DNA from: Verrucomicrobiia bacterium | GTDB taxonomy: Bacteria > Verrucomicrobiota > Verrucomicrobiia > Limisphaerales > Pedosphaeraceae | DNA: 64,000 nucleotides | Assembly: GCA_036268055.1 (NCBI GenBank) | Contig: DATAUW010000017.1 | Location: 1 to 64,000, forward strand | Direction: 5' to 3' | Shown here: piece by piece, positions 15,880 through 24,050 of the stretch | How the letters are laid out: each line of letters begins with the position of its first letter | Numbering within the stretch: position 1 is the stretch's first letter | Made by a program: the position numbers and the translations under genes | The notes under the pieces: model-generated | Told to the model about the DNA's origin: nothing | The model's database searches: none | The model's input: the letters and a program-made list of their open reading frames with translations, nothing else

Positions 15880-16683
15880 TTATTGGAGAAGTTTCAGGAC
15901 TGATTGCGGGCTTTGATTGGCTTGCGCGAGCATGGACGTGCCGGCTTGCACCAGGATTTGATACTTGGCGAAGCTGGTGCTCTCTTGCGCGACATCCACA
16001 TCGGTGATCTGGCTGTTCGCGGCGGAGAGGTTCGTCTGCAACACACTCAACTGCTGGCCAGTGTAGTTCAAACGCTGTTCGTTTGCACCCACGGTCGCAC
16101 GATCAGTGGCCAACTCGACGATCGCCGCCGTGACCGCCGTCAGGGCCGAGGCCGCGCCGGTGGTGGTGGTGATGTCCGCCGCGGTGGCGCCGGAATAAGC
16201 CGAGGTGCTCAGGTCAACTCCAGTCATGGAGAAGGTGTCTCCCGAGCCGTCCGTCGTGACGGTCAAGCTGCCGGCGCTGAAAAGGCTGACGCCGTTGAAG
16301 TTCTTCGCCGCGGTGTCCGTGATATAAGCGGACAGCGTGGAAAATTGCTTCTGGTAGTCGGCGCGTTCCGCGTCGGTCTTGGTGCCGTCTTGAGCTTCGA
16401 CAGCCAATGTGGCCATCTGGTCAAGAGCGGAGCCGATCTGTTGCAAATAACCATCCTGGGTCTGAGCAAAAGAAACAGCGTTGCTGACGTTCGAGTTGGC
16501 AGCGCCGACCTGGCTGATCTGGGCCGTCAGGGAGATGGATTCCGCCAAACCAGCGGGATCATCAGCAGGGGTCGAGATCTTGGAGCCAGACGAGAGCCGC
16601 GCCAACGAGGCGTTCAGCATGTTCGTCGAGTTATTCAGGTTGTTGGCACTGGTAAGCGCCGTGATGTTTGTATTAATGACCAT
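15880..16683 (-). CDS. fliC: Flagellin (copy 2)
   Basis: A 267-residue flagellin with the same short D0/D1-only architecture as copy 1: MVINTNITALTSANNL at the N-terminus, LVQAGTSMLAQANQSPQSVL at the C-terminus. Substitutions are few and mostly in the exposed middle (FSAGSLTVTTDGSGDTFSM). The two may form a mixed filament or be a dose duplication. AAGGAAAGAG precedes the ATG. The gene, leader, promoter and terminator are all duplicated, so the copies arose by tandem duplication of the complete transcription unit and then drifted. Confidence 0.97.
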   Translation of the reverse strand: MVINTNITALTSANNLNNSTNMLNASLARLSSGSKISTPADDPAGLAESISLTAQISQVGAANSNVSNAVSFAQTQDGYLQQIGSALDQMATLAVEAQDGTKTDAERADYQKQFSTLSAYITDTAAKNFNGVSLFSAGSLTVTTDGSGDTFSMTGVDLSTSAYSGATAADITTTTGAASALTAVTAAIVELATDRATVGANEQRLNYTGQQLSVLQTNLSAANSQITDVDVAQESTSFAKYQILVQAGTSMLAQANQSPQSVLKLLQ

Positions 16684-16822
16684 AACTAAACTCTTTCCTT
16701 GAGTACCCCTTGCGGGGAATTATTTCTGCACGGCATCCATGCCATGGGTGGATTTTAAATGGGCATCCACCAGCTTCCCTTTGGCTTTAACTGGCTGCCA
16801 AGTGCCATTGTCTTTCGACAGT
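16684..16822 (-). ncRNA. Structured 5' leader of flagellin copy 2
   Basis: The hairpins match the copy 1 leader: TGTC-GAAA-GACA, TTGGC/GCCAA, GGTGGA/TCCACC, a CATGGCA/TGCCGTG stem, CCCC-GCAA-GGGG and ACTC/GAGT around the ribosome binding site. Compared with copy 1, the third helix gains a pair and the fourth changes sequence on both sides, while unpaired joints such as ATGCCC and GCCAAAGG stay the same. Confidence 0.65.
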
Positions 16823-16826
16823 GGAG

Positions 16827-16853
16827 TTATCGGCGGCCTTTCCAGATACTTTA
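16827..16853 (-). promoter_or_regulatory. Sigma-28 promoter of flagellin copy 2
   Basis: The minus strand reads TAAAGTAT, 11 nt (CTGGAAAGGCC), GCCGATAA: an almost perfect FliA promoter. It lies between the divergent hybrid kinase gene and the flagellin leader. Confidence 0.92.
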
Positions 16854-16895
16854 GCTCGAAGGCCATTTTCACTTGAAATTCAGCGTCTTTGGCCG

Positions 16896-19800
16896 ATGCT
16901 TTTGCCTGGCGTGCAATCCGGTAATTTTATTCCCAACCCCTTGCGCATCCTGCATCTCGAGGATGTGGCCGAAGATGCCGAACTGGTCGCGCGTCATCTG
17001 GCCGCCGAAAATCTTCCCGCAGAAATCACTCGCGTAGATAATGGCCCGGATTTCGCCCGCGCGGTTCAAAGCCATTATCATCTGATCATCGCGGATTGTT
17101 CCATGCCGGGCTATGACGGCTTCACAGCTTTGCGGCTCGCGCGGGAACAGGCGCCGGGTGTGCCCTTTATATTTGTGTCGGGCACTTTGAATGGCGAGGC
17201 GGCGGTGAGGAGCATTCAGCAGGGGGCAACGGATTATGTGCTCAAGACCGACCTGGGCCGGCTGGTGCTGGTGGCGCGGCGGGCCTTGCGCGAGATCAGC
17301 GAACAAGCGGCAAAGGCCGAGGTGGCGCGCGAACTGGATCGCAGCCAAAAGGAACTGGCGGATTTTTTTGAGCATGCGCCGGTGGGGCTGCATTGGGCGG
17401 GGCCGGACGGCATCATTCTTCGCGTCAATCGCGCGGAACTGGATTTGTTCGGTTATTCGAGCGCGGAGTATGTTGGCCATCACGCGGCGGAATTTCATGA
17501 AGATCCCAACGCGGTTTATGCCGTGCTCGCGGCGCTGGCAGCGGGCGAATCGGTGCGCGGTTACGAGGCGCGCGTCCGCTGCAAGGACGGCTCGATCAAG
17601 ACGGTGTTCATCGAGACCAACGCGCTTTGGGAAAATGGCGAGTTGATGCGCACGCGCAGTTTTACGCAGGACGTCACCATCCGCAAACGCGCTGAAGTCC
17701 GCGGCAAGGCTTTTTCAAAACTCGGCCAGCGGCTTAGCTCGGTGGCATCGCCGGATGAAGCGGCGGAAATCATCGCAAACGCCGCGGATGCGTTGATCGG
17801 TTGGGATTCGTGTTCGCTGGATATTTATCTGCCGGGGCAAAATGTCATCGTGCCGGTGTTCAACATGGACATCGTGGCGGGCAAACGTGCCAACGTGCCG
17901 CCCGCGTACTCTCACGCGAAACCGAGCCCGCTTACCGAACGGGTGGTGCGCGAAGGCGCCAAATTGATTTTACGCGAGGGCGCGCCTTCATTGTCCGACG
18001 AGTTGGTTCCGTTTGGCGATGCGGAGCGTCCGTCGGCCTCGCTGATGTTCGTTCCCATTCGCCACGGGGCGGAAGTGATCGGCGTGCTTTCCATCCAGAG
18101 TTATCGGCCCAACGCGTATTCGCTCGACGATCTGAATACCTTGCAGGCGCTGGCGGATAATGGCGGTGGCGCGCTTGAACGCATCCGCGCGCAGGAAGCG
18201 CTCGCGCGGTTGGCGGAGATCGTGAAATCTTCCAACGAAGCCATCGTGGGAAAATCGCTCGACGGCACGATCACGAGTTGGAATGCGGGCGCGGAAAAAG
18301 TTTTTGGTTACACCGCGGCGGAAGCCATCGGCTGCTCGATCACGATGCTCCTGCCGCCAGACCGCGTGGAGGAGGAGACGCGCATTCTCGAAATGGCCAA
18401 GCGCGGTGAGACGGTGAGTCCGTTTGAGACGGTGCGCGTGCGCAAGGACGGAAAGTTGATTGATATTTCCGCGACCATTTCGCCGATCAAGGATGCGGCG
18501 GGCAAAGTCATCGGTGCTTCAAAAATCGCGCATGACATCACGGAGCGAAAGCAGGCGGAGACGGCGTTGCAACGCACGGAGGATTTGTATCGTCGCGCGA
18601 TCAGCGGCGTGGGCGCGGTTCCGTACCAATATGATTACGTGAGCCGCTCGTATGTGTTCATGGGCGGGGGCATTGTGCGTTTGACGGGTTATACGCCGGA
18701 CGAAATTCGGCCGGAGTTTTGGCCGAAGATCACGAAGTATTCCACGATGCTGGGCGAGTGCGCGGGCATCACCAAGGCTGAGGCAGTGGAGCGCGCCGTC
18801 GCGGGGAAGATACGTTATTGGCGTTGCGACAGCCTGATCACCACCAAGCGCGGCGAGTTGCGCTGGATTTCCGATACGTCCGTGCCGAACCGCGATGAGG
18901 ACGGCAAACCCATCGGCTCGATCGGCATTCTCCAGGACATCACCGAGCGCAAGGAAGCGGAGAAAGCCTTGCGCGAAAGCGAGGAGCGGTTCCGGCGCGT
19001 GGTCGAGTCGGACATGATGGGAATTATTTTTTGGGAGGAGGGCGGGCGCATCGTGGATGCGAACGACAAGTTCCTTTCGCTCGTTGGTTATTCGCGCGAA
19101 GACCTGCAAGCGGGCGGGCTCGATGCCGGGAAGATGACGCCGCCGGAATATCAGGAACTCGACAAGCGCACGGCGGAACAAATGCGCCTGCATGGGTTTT
19201 GCCCGCCGGTGGAGAAGGAATATTTCCGCAAGGACGGCGGCCGGGCGCCGGTGCTGGTCGGAAGCACGAACCTGCCGGGCGCGATTGAAAAGGGCGTGAG
19301 CTTCGTGCTCGATATCAGCCAGCGCACGAGCGCGGAGGAGGCGTTGCGCTCGTCGGAAAATCATTATCGTTTGCTGTTTGAAAATAATCCGACACCGATT
19401 TACGTGTTCGATGCCGAGCGTTTGAGTTTCCTCGCGGCCAATGGCGCGGCGGTGCGCAATTACGGTTACACACGCGAGGAATTTTCGGGGATGACATTGC
19501 GCGATATCGCATTGCCAGAGGAAGTGCCGGCGTTTCTCGAAAAAGTTTCGCGTCCGCTGATCGAGGCGGGCGGGAATACGGGGATCTGGCGGCATCGCAA
19601 AAAAGACGGGCGGCTGAGCGAAATGGAGATCACCACGCATCCGCTGGTGTTCGACGGCAAGCCGGCGTTTCTCTCGCTGGCGATGGATGTGACCGAGCGG
19701 CTTAGTCTGGAAGCGCAACTGCGGCAATCGCAGAAAATGGAATCGGTGGGGCAACTGGCGGGGGGCATCGCGCATGATTTCAATAATTTGCTGACGGTTA

Positions 19801-20879
19801 TTTCCGGCCACGTGGGATTGGTGCTGGCGAAGGAAAAATTGCCGCCGCAGATCGCCGATCCGCTGCGGGAAATTTCCGAGGCGGCCAAGCGCGCCGCAGA
19901 TCTCACGCGACAGTTGCTGATGTTCAGCCGCAAGCAGGTGATCCAGTTGCAGGTGGTGGATTTAAACGAGGTGGTCAGCAACGTCGGAAAAATGTTGCGG
20001 CGCATTTTGGGCGAAGACATTTCGCTCGAGGTAAATTTTTCGCCGAGCCTGCCGTGCATCAAGGCCGACCTGGGAATGATCGAACAGGTGTTGCTGAATC
20101 TCGCGGTCAATTCCCGCGATGCCATGCCGCGCGGCGGGCAGTTGCGCATCAACACGACTTCCGTGATGGTGGACGAGGCGCACGCGCAACAAAACCCCGA
20201 GGCGGTGCCGGGGCGTTTCGTCTGTCTGGTCTTTGCGGACAATGGCTGCGGCATCGCCCCCGAGATTTTGCCGCGCATCTTCGAGCCATTTTTCACGACG
20301 AAAGAATTAGACCGCGGGACGGGGCTCGGGCTGGCGACGGTTTATGGAATTGTGCGGCAGCATCAGGGGTGGATCGAGGTGACGAGCGAATTGAATCGCG
20401 GGACGACGTTCAACATTTTTCTGCCTGCGACGAATGAGAAGAGCGATTCCGTCAGCATGCCGGTGGGCGAACCGCGCGTCATCGGCGGTACGGAAACGAT
20501 TTTGGTGGTGGAGGATGAAGTGCCGCTGCTGAAGCTCATCCATCACATTTTGGAGAGCCACGGTTATGAGGTGATTGAGTCATCGAATGGCCGGACGGCG
20601 CTGGAGTTGTGGGCGGAGTATCGGCAGAAAATTGATTTGCTGTTCACCGACATGATTTTGCCGGACGGCATGGCGGGGCCGGAGTTGGCGGAGATTTTGC
20701 AGGCTTCTAAGCCGAGTCTTAAGGTGATTTATACGAGCGGTTACAACACGGAAAAACTTTCGCACGATACGCCGCTCAAGGAAGGGTTGAATTTTATTCA
20801 GAAACCGTTTCACGCGCGCAAGCTGGTGGAGACGGTTTATGATTGTCTGAATGCGAAGCCGCCGGTGCCGCCGGGGTAA
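16896..20879 (+). CDS. Hybrid sensor histidine kinase/response regulator, REC-PAS-GAF-PAS(n)-HisKA-HATPase-REC
   Basis: The product of about 1,327 residues starts with a receiver (RILHLEDVAEDAELV; phosphoacceptor in LIIADCSMPGYDG). PAS, GAF (about 280-420) and four more PAS/PAC units follow, each PAC ending with an ITERK-type tail. HisKA has its histidine near residue 960 (GGIAHDFNNLLTVI). The ATPase has NLAVNSRDAMPRGG, DNGCGI, EPFFTTK and GTGLGLATVYG. A C-terminal receiver has LLFTDMILPDG and KPF. There is no membrane segment, so it is a cytosolic multi-input phosphorelay. A GTG at 16821 in the same frame would overlap the flagellin promoter, so the ATG at 16896 is preferred. Confidence 0.94.
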   Translation: MLLPGVQSGNFIPNPLRILHLEDVAEDAELVARHLAAENLPAEITRVDNGPDFARAVQSHYHLIIADCSMPGYDGFTALRLAREQAPGVPFIFVSGTLNGEAAVRSIQQGATDYVLKTDLGRLVLVARRALREISEQAAKAEVARELDRSQKELADFFEHAPVGLHWAGPDGIILRVNRAELDLFGYSSAEYVGHHAAEFHEDPNAVYAVLAALAAGESVRGYEARVRCKDGSIKTVFIETNALWENGELMRTRSFTQDVTIRKRAEVRGKAFSKLGQRLSSVASPDEAAEIIANAADALIGWDSCSLDIYLPGQNVIVPVFNMDIVAGKRANVPPAYSHAKPSPLTERVVREGAKLILREGAPSLSDELVPFGDAERPSASLMFVPIRHGAEVIGVLSIQSYRPNAYSLDDLNTLQALADNGGGALERIRAQEALARLAEIVKSSNEAIVGKSLDGTITSWNAGAEKVFGYTAAEAIGCSITMLLPPDRVEEETRILEMAKRGETVSPFETVRVRKDGKLIDISATISPIKDAAGKVIGASKIAHDITERKQAETALQRTEDLYRRAISGVGAVPYQYDYVSRSYVFMGGGIVRLTGYTPDEIRPEFWPKITKYSTMLGECAGITKAEAVERAVAGKIRYWRCDSLITTKRGELRWISDTSVPNRDEDGKPIGSIGILQDITERKEAEKALRESEERFRRVVESDMMGIIFWEEGGRIVDANDKFLSLVGYSREDLQAGGLDAGKMTPPEYQELDKRTAEQMRLHGFCPPVEKEYFRKDGGRAPVLVGSTNLPGAIEKGVSFVLDISQRTSAEEALRSSENHYRLLFENNPTPIYVFDAERLSFLAANGAAVRNYGYTREEFSGMTLRDIALPEEVPAFLEKVSRPLIEAGGNTGIWRHRKKDGRLSEMEITTHPLVFDGKPAFLSLAMDVTERLSLEAQLRQSQKMESVGQLAGGIAHDFNNLLTVISGHVGLVLAKEKLPPQIADPLREISEAAKRAADLTRQLLMFSRKQVIQLQVVDLNEVVSNVGKMLRRILGEDISLEVNFSPSLPCIKADLGMIEQVLLNLAVNSRDAMPRGGQLRINTTSVMVDEAHAQQNPEAVPGRFVCLVFADNGCGIAPEILPRIFEPFFTTKELDRGTGLGLATVYGIVRQHQGWIEVTSELNRGTTFNIFLPATNEKSDSVSMPVGEPRVIGGTETILVVEDEVPLLKLIHHILESHGYEVIESSNGRTALELWAEYRQKIDLLFTDMILPDGMAGPELAEILQASKPSLKVIYTSGYNTEKLSHDTPLKEGLNFIQKPFHARKLVETVYDCLNAKPPVPPG

Positions 20880-20884
20880 ATCGT

Positions 20885-21646
20885 TTACAGGCCCGTCGGG
20901 TGATCCAAAAAAGTCCAGGGGACTTTGAACTTCTTCGATAATTCCGCCGCGAGGGCTTTTACGCCGAAGGTTTCGGTGGCGTAGTGGCCGCCATAGAGAA
21001 CATTCACGCCGAGTTCTTCGGCGAGCGCGTAGGTCCAGTGCGGGCCTTCGCCGGTGATGAACGTGTCCACGCCTTCTTTCGCGGCGAGTTTCACTTCCGC
21101 GCCGGCGCCGCCGGTCACGACGCCGATTTTGCGGCAGGTGGCTGGGCCGCCGGGCAAGATGATCGGGGTGGTGCCGACGGCGTGTTGCAATCGCCGGGCA
21201 AGGTCAGCGCGCGAAATGTTTGTGTGCGATTGGAGGCCGAGGAATTGTCCGCGCTCGAAGAAGAAGGGCTTGAGTGATTTGAGGCCGAGCGCGCGGCAAA
21301 GGAGGGCGTTGTTGCCGAGCCGCAAGTGCATGTCCAGCGGGAGGTGCGAACTGTAAACGGCGACGTCGTGCTCGATCAATTCGCGCAAAAGTTTGTAGCG
21401 CTTGCCGGTCCACGGATGGGAGGGCGACCAGAACAGGCCGTGATGAATGATGAGGAGATTCGCCTTGGCGGCGATCGCGAGGCGCACGGTGGCGAGGGAG
21501 GCGTCCACGGTTGCGGCGATGCGGGTCACGCGTCCGCGATTTTCGACCTGCAAACCGTTGACCGCGCCATCGAAATCTTTGACTTCGGCGGTGCGCAGGG
21601 TGTGGTCGCAGTATTTAACGATTGCGGAGAGGGATGCGTGAGCCAT
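20885..21646 (-). CDS. NIF3-like metal-binding protein (GTP cyclohydrolase I type 2 homologue)
   Basis: From MAHASLSAIVKYCDHTL the protein has 253 residues and the NIF3/DUF34 motifs: DFDGAVNGLQVE, IIHHGLFW (metal-binding His pair), SSHLPLDMH, GVVTGGAGAE, DTFITGEGPHW and GGHYATETFG. These proteins bind two metals and form toroidal hexamers; the physiological role is unclear. The frame is open for 60 more codons upstream, but that part reads through a dispersed repeat, so the ATG at 21646 is the start. The first 13 or so codons and the upstream flank are duplicated at 26415-27291. Confidence 0.92.
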   Translation of the reverse strand: MAHASLSAIVKYCDHTLRTAEVKDFDGAVNGLQVENRGRVTRIAATVDASLATVRLAIAAKANLLIIHHGLFWSPSHPWTGKRYKLLRELIEHDVAVYSSHLPLDMHLRLGNNALLCRALGLKSLKPFFFERGQFLGLQSHTNISRADLARRLQHAVGTTPIILPGGPATCRKIGVVTGGAGAEVKLAAKEGVDTFITGEGPHWTYALAEELGVNVLYGGHYATETFGVKALAAELSKKFKVPWTFLDHPTGL

Positions 21647-22508
21647 GGGTTGAGGGAAACAAAATGCGCGGGAAATGTAAAATGGGAAAAGGGTTTTGGG
21701 CTTTGGAGGGGGTGAATCTTGACGAGGGATAAAGATGTGGCCGGCGAGGGCGCCGGCCACTGCACGCGAGGGCGCGTGCGCTCCCCGGGAAAATAGGAAC
21801 AACCGGGCGAGGACGCCGTAAGTCAAGGGTAAGTCCAGTTTTTGGTCCAGTGCTCAGGACAATTACAAACAGGCGCCTTTGGGGATTTGGTCGTAGGCGA
21901 GCATGTCCTGGGCGAGTTTGCCTATTTGGGCGGCGGCGTGTTGGCGGGCTCGATGTTGCAGGACGAGGCGGTGAGTTTCGGCTTGGAGACTTTCCACGCC
22001 TTCGGCATAGCTGCGAAGTGCGCCGGTCTCGGTCACGACGCGCTCGTTCGCGAAATCCCGCAGTTGATTCAAGGCGGAATGGAGTTGCTGGATGCGCCCG
22101 AGGGTGGCGTCGGCGGAGGTTTCCGCGCAGCCGCCGTAATAGCCGAGAAAATTTCCATCGGCGTCGTGATGGGGAACGCCGCGATCAAGGATCCAGCGGT
22201 AATCGCCGCTATGGTGGCGCAGACGGTAACTCATCGCGAAGGAAAGGCGTTTTTCGAAGGAGCCGATATAATGCTGAATGCAGCGTTCGAGATCCTCGGG
22301 ATGCACGCCTTCGGCCCAGCCATTGCCGAATTCCTGTTGGAGGGTGCGGCCGCGGAAATCCAGCCACGCGCGATTAAAATGAAAGCAGCCCATGTCCTTT
22401 CCGGCGAGCCAGATCATGATGGGCGCGCCGTCGGCAAGGTGCTGGAAATATTCCAAGTCCGGGTTCACTTTGTTCAAGCATAGGGCGGGAGCGGGCAATG
22501 GCAAGGAT
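21610..22508 (+). repeat. Segmental duplication, copy 1 (NIF3 start plus PAS gene)
   Basis: This 899-nt stretch (first codons of the NIF3 gene, dispersed repeat, whole PAS gene) recurs at 26415-27291 in the same orientation with only scattered substitutions and one 22-nt deletion. The junction sequences differ sharply outside the shared part on both sides. Confidence 0.93.
21725..21790 (+). repeat. Dispersed double-hairpin repeat, copy 1
   Basis: The sequence AGGGATAAAGATG is followed by two adjacent GC palindromes, GGCCGGCG-AGG-GCGCCGGCC and GCACGCG-AGG-GCGCGTGC, then CTCCCCGGGAA. Copies occur at 26530-26573 (one palindrome lost) and 31611-31678. This is a REP/MITE-like intergenic element. 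Confidence 0.85.
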
Positions 22509-22546
22509 TGTTGGCCCGTTTTCCTGGGCGGCTTTTGCGGGGTCAC
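21863..22546 (-). CDS. PAS-domain protein (copy 1)
   Basis: About 110 residues form a PAS/PAC fold (YFQHLADGAPIMIWLAGKD, NRAWLDFRGRTLQQEF, WAEGVHPEDLERC, YRLRHHSGDYRWILDRGVP, FLGYYGGCAE). A helical tail follows, including RSYAEGVESLQAETHRLVL, which may be a coiled coil. No output domain is attached, so it probably signals by partner binding. The start is uncertain: 22546 is GTG and the first 14 codons lie outside the duplicated segment, while TTG or GTG codons nearer the PAS fold are possible. A near-identical paralogue lies at 26646-27287. Confidence 0.8.
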   Translation of the reverse strand: MTPQKPPRKTGQQSLPLPAPALCLNKVNPDLEYFQHLADGAPIMIWLAGKDMGCFHFNRAWLDFRGRTLQQEFGNGWAEGVHPEDLERCIQHYIGSFEKRLSFAMSYRLRHHSGDYRWILDRGVPHHDADGNFLGYYGGCAETSADATLGRIQQLHSALNQLRDFANERVVTETGALRSYAEGVESLQAETHRLVLQHRARQHAAAQIGKLAQDMLAYDQIPKGACL

Positions 22547-22814
22547 AAATTAATTTGGAGGAATGGCATTTGACGAGTTTAGGTAGGAGCAGGTGGTCAT
22601 TACCCTCTCTTAGACTTATTACCTCTTTTCCGCCATTTTGCGCCGGGGCCACGGCCAATGCATGTCCCAGTGGTGTCGAACCTTTAACAAGTGTTTGCGA
22701 AAGGAGTCGAGGCGATGCGCGTCACGTGCCCGCGATTTTCCTGAGAGATGAGGAAAAAGTAAAATTGGAAAAAGAGCGGAGACCAAGCCCGGCACCATTT
22801 TTTTACAGAAACAG
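22547..22814. other. Intergenic mosaic with degenerate NIF3-like fragment
   Basis: No gene is visible. Positions about 22712-22741 (gaggcgatgcgcgtcacg and the following cgcgattttc) match the NIF3 gene near 21512-21541 at roughly 27 of 31 bases. An A-rich stretch resembling the sequence just upstream of the NIF3 start follows it directly. It looks like an older, internally deleted duplicate. Confidence 0.45.
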
Positions 22815-23819
22815 TCAGGCAAGAATGTAGCGTCCACTCTTTTTTGACCCGACTCGTTTTACCAATCCGGCTTGAATGAGCGGTTGCAACAAATCCAGCG
22901 CTCCCTGCTTGGAAATATCCATTGCAGCCCATAACTCGCGCGGGGTCAGGCTTTTTTTGTCGCGAAGCAGTTGCAGTAATTGTTCCTGCTTCGGGCGCAG
23001 CACTAATTTCTTTTTTGTGGATTGCGCAGACAGGTTTTGCACCCTCAGCCAGACTCGCTCCAAGGTCTTTAGCAACCCCCCGGCGGAATATTCCAGCCAA
23101 CCGGTCAAATCTTCGCCGGCCCTGGGCACGGCATCGAGCGCCTGGTAATAACTCGGGCGGTCTTCCCAATAAAATTCGTCCACCGAGAAAATATGATGGG
23201 TATCGAAGCCGCGCCGATACAATTCCCACAAGGCCAGGGCTCGTCCGGAACGTCCGTTGCCGTCGGCAAAAGGATGGATGGCTTCAAAACGATAATGAAG
23301 AATGGCGGAACTGAGGACTGGCGATATTTTGAGAGATTCATGGTTCCACCAGGAGAGCAATTCAAACATCAGCCCGGAAACATCTTGTGCGGGGGGCGGC
23401 ATATATCGGCCAACTCGCACTTGAATCGTGCGGTAGCGCCCGGCAGTGCCTTGATCCATTACTTTTTCCGCCAGAATCCGGTGAAGGGTAAAAATATCCT
23501 CATGAGTGATAGCAGGAATGTTTGCCTTCGTTTCAATGAAGCGCAGTCCCGCAAAATAGTTAGTGACCTCGCGTTTGGCGCGCTGGGCCACGGCAGGGAT
23601 TTCACGGCCCTCCTCGACGGCCCGCACTTGTTCCAAGGTCAGCGGATTGCCTTCAATGGCGGTTGACGAATGGGTGTTGCGGGTGCGGGTATCCTTCTGC
23701 AAAGCCGGAATCCAAGGCACCTGCACAGTCGCAGCCTGAATGCGCTCGCGCAGGGCGGCGATTTGCTCGACCTGGGCGAGCAAAGACGGCGTTACGGTGT
23801 ATTGCGGCTCGTAACTCAT
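22815..23819 (-). CDS. Fic-domain protein with N-terminal inhibitory motif and winged-helix C-terminus
   Basis: The Fic core has the complete motif HPFADGNGRSGR (about 182-193), which transfers AMP from ATP to a target hydroxyl. Near residue 52 the helix SSTAIEGNPLT matches the (S/T)xxxE(G/N) inhibitory motif; the Glu blocks ATP gamma-phosphate, so this is an intramolecularly inhibited, class II Fic protein. The C-terminal 65 residues form a winged helix (PRELWAAMDISKQGALDLLQ). The ATG at 23819 is chosen over a TTG at 23828. It is a stand-alone gene in the accessory stretch; the target is unknown, and such proteins can also de-AMPylate. Confidence 0.93.
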   Translation of the reverse strand: MSYEPQYTVTPSLLAQVEQIAALRERIQAATVQVPWIPALQKDTRTRNTHSSTAIEGNPLTLEQVRAVEEGREIPAVAQRAKREVTNYFAGLRFIETKANIPAITHEDIFTLHRILAEKVMDQGTAGRYRTIQVRVGRYMPPPAQDVSGLMFELLSWWNHESLKISPVLSSAILHYRFEAIHPFADGNGRSGRALALWELYRRGFDTHHIFSVDEFYWEDRPSYYQALDAVPRAGEDLTGWLEYSAGGLLKTLERVWLRVQNLSAQSTKKKLVLRPKQEQLLQLLRDKKSLTPRELWAAMDISKQGALDLLQPLIQAGLVKRVGSKKSGRYILA

Positions 23820-23838
23820 GCCGGACAAGAATATTGAT

Positions 23839-23872
23839 AAGTCAAGTATAAGTCCAGTTTTTAGTCAAGTGG
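23839..23872. repeat. Short repeat shared with the PAS-gene flanks
   Basis: aagtcaagtataagtccagt plus tttagtcaagtgg recurs as close variants at 21821-21852 and 26603-26634, just downstream of both PAS gene copies. Here it sits immediately upstream of the Fic gene. Confidence 0.6.
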
Positions 23873-24050
23873 CCAAGCCGTGTCTATGCTTGCGGTGTTC
23901 ACAACCGCGCAACATGTTATGTCACTGATGCTGGCGAAAATGACTTGTAAAAACTGAGAGCGGGAAGAAAATCGCAAAGCAGCACGCACTCGTCGCGGCA
24001 AATAATGCCGGGGAGAAATCATAGTTTTATCCCACAAAAAAAGAAATCAA

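Noticed and set aside
16684-16822. Flagellin leader as a cobalamin riboswitch (AAAGGGAAGCTGGTG looks like part of that aptamer)
   Set aside because: The B12 box and the GCCACTG segment are missing, the second leader lacks the same wording, and the rest of the helices do not match the aptamer.
21647-21826. A longer N-terminus for the NIF3-like protein
   Set aside because: Those 60 codons translate the dispersed double-hairpin repeat and its flank, while NIF3 proteins begin near MAHASLSAIVKY.
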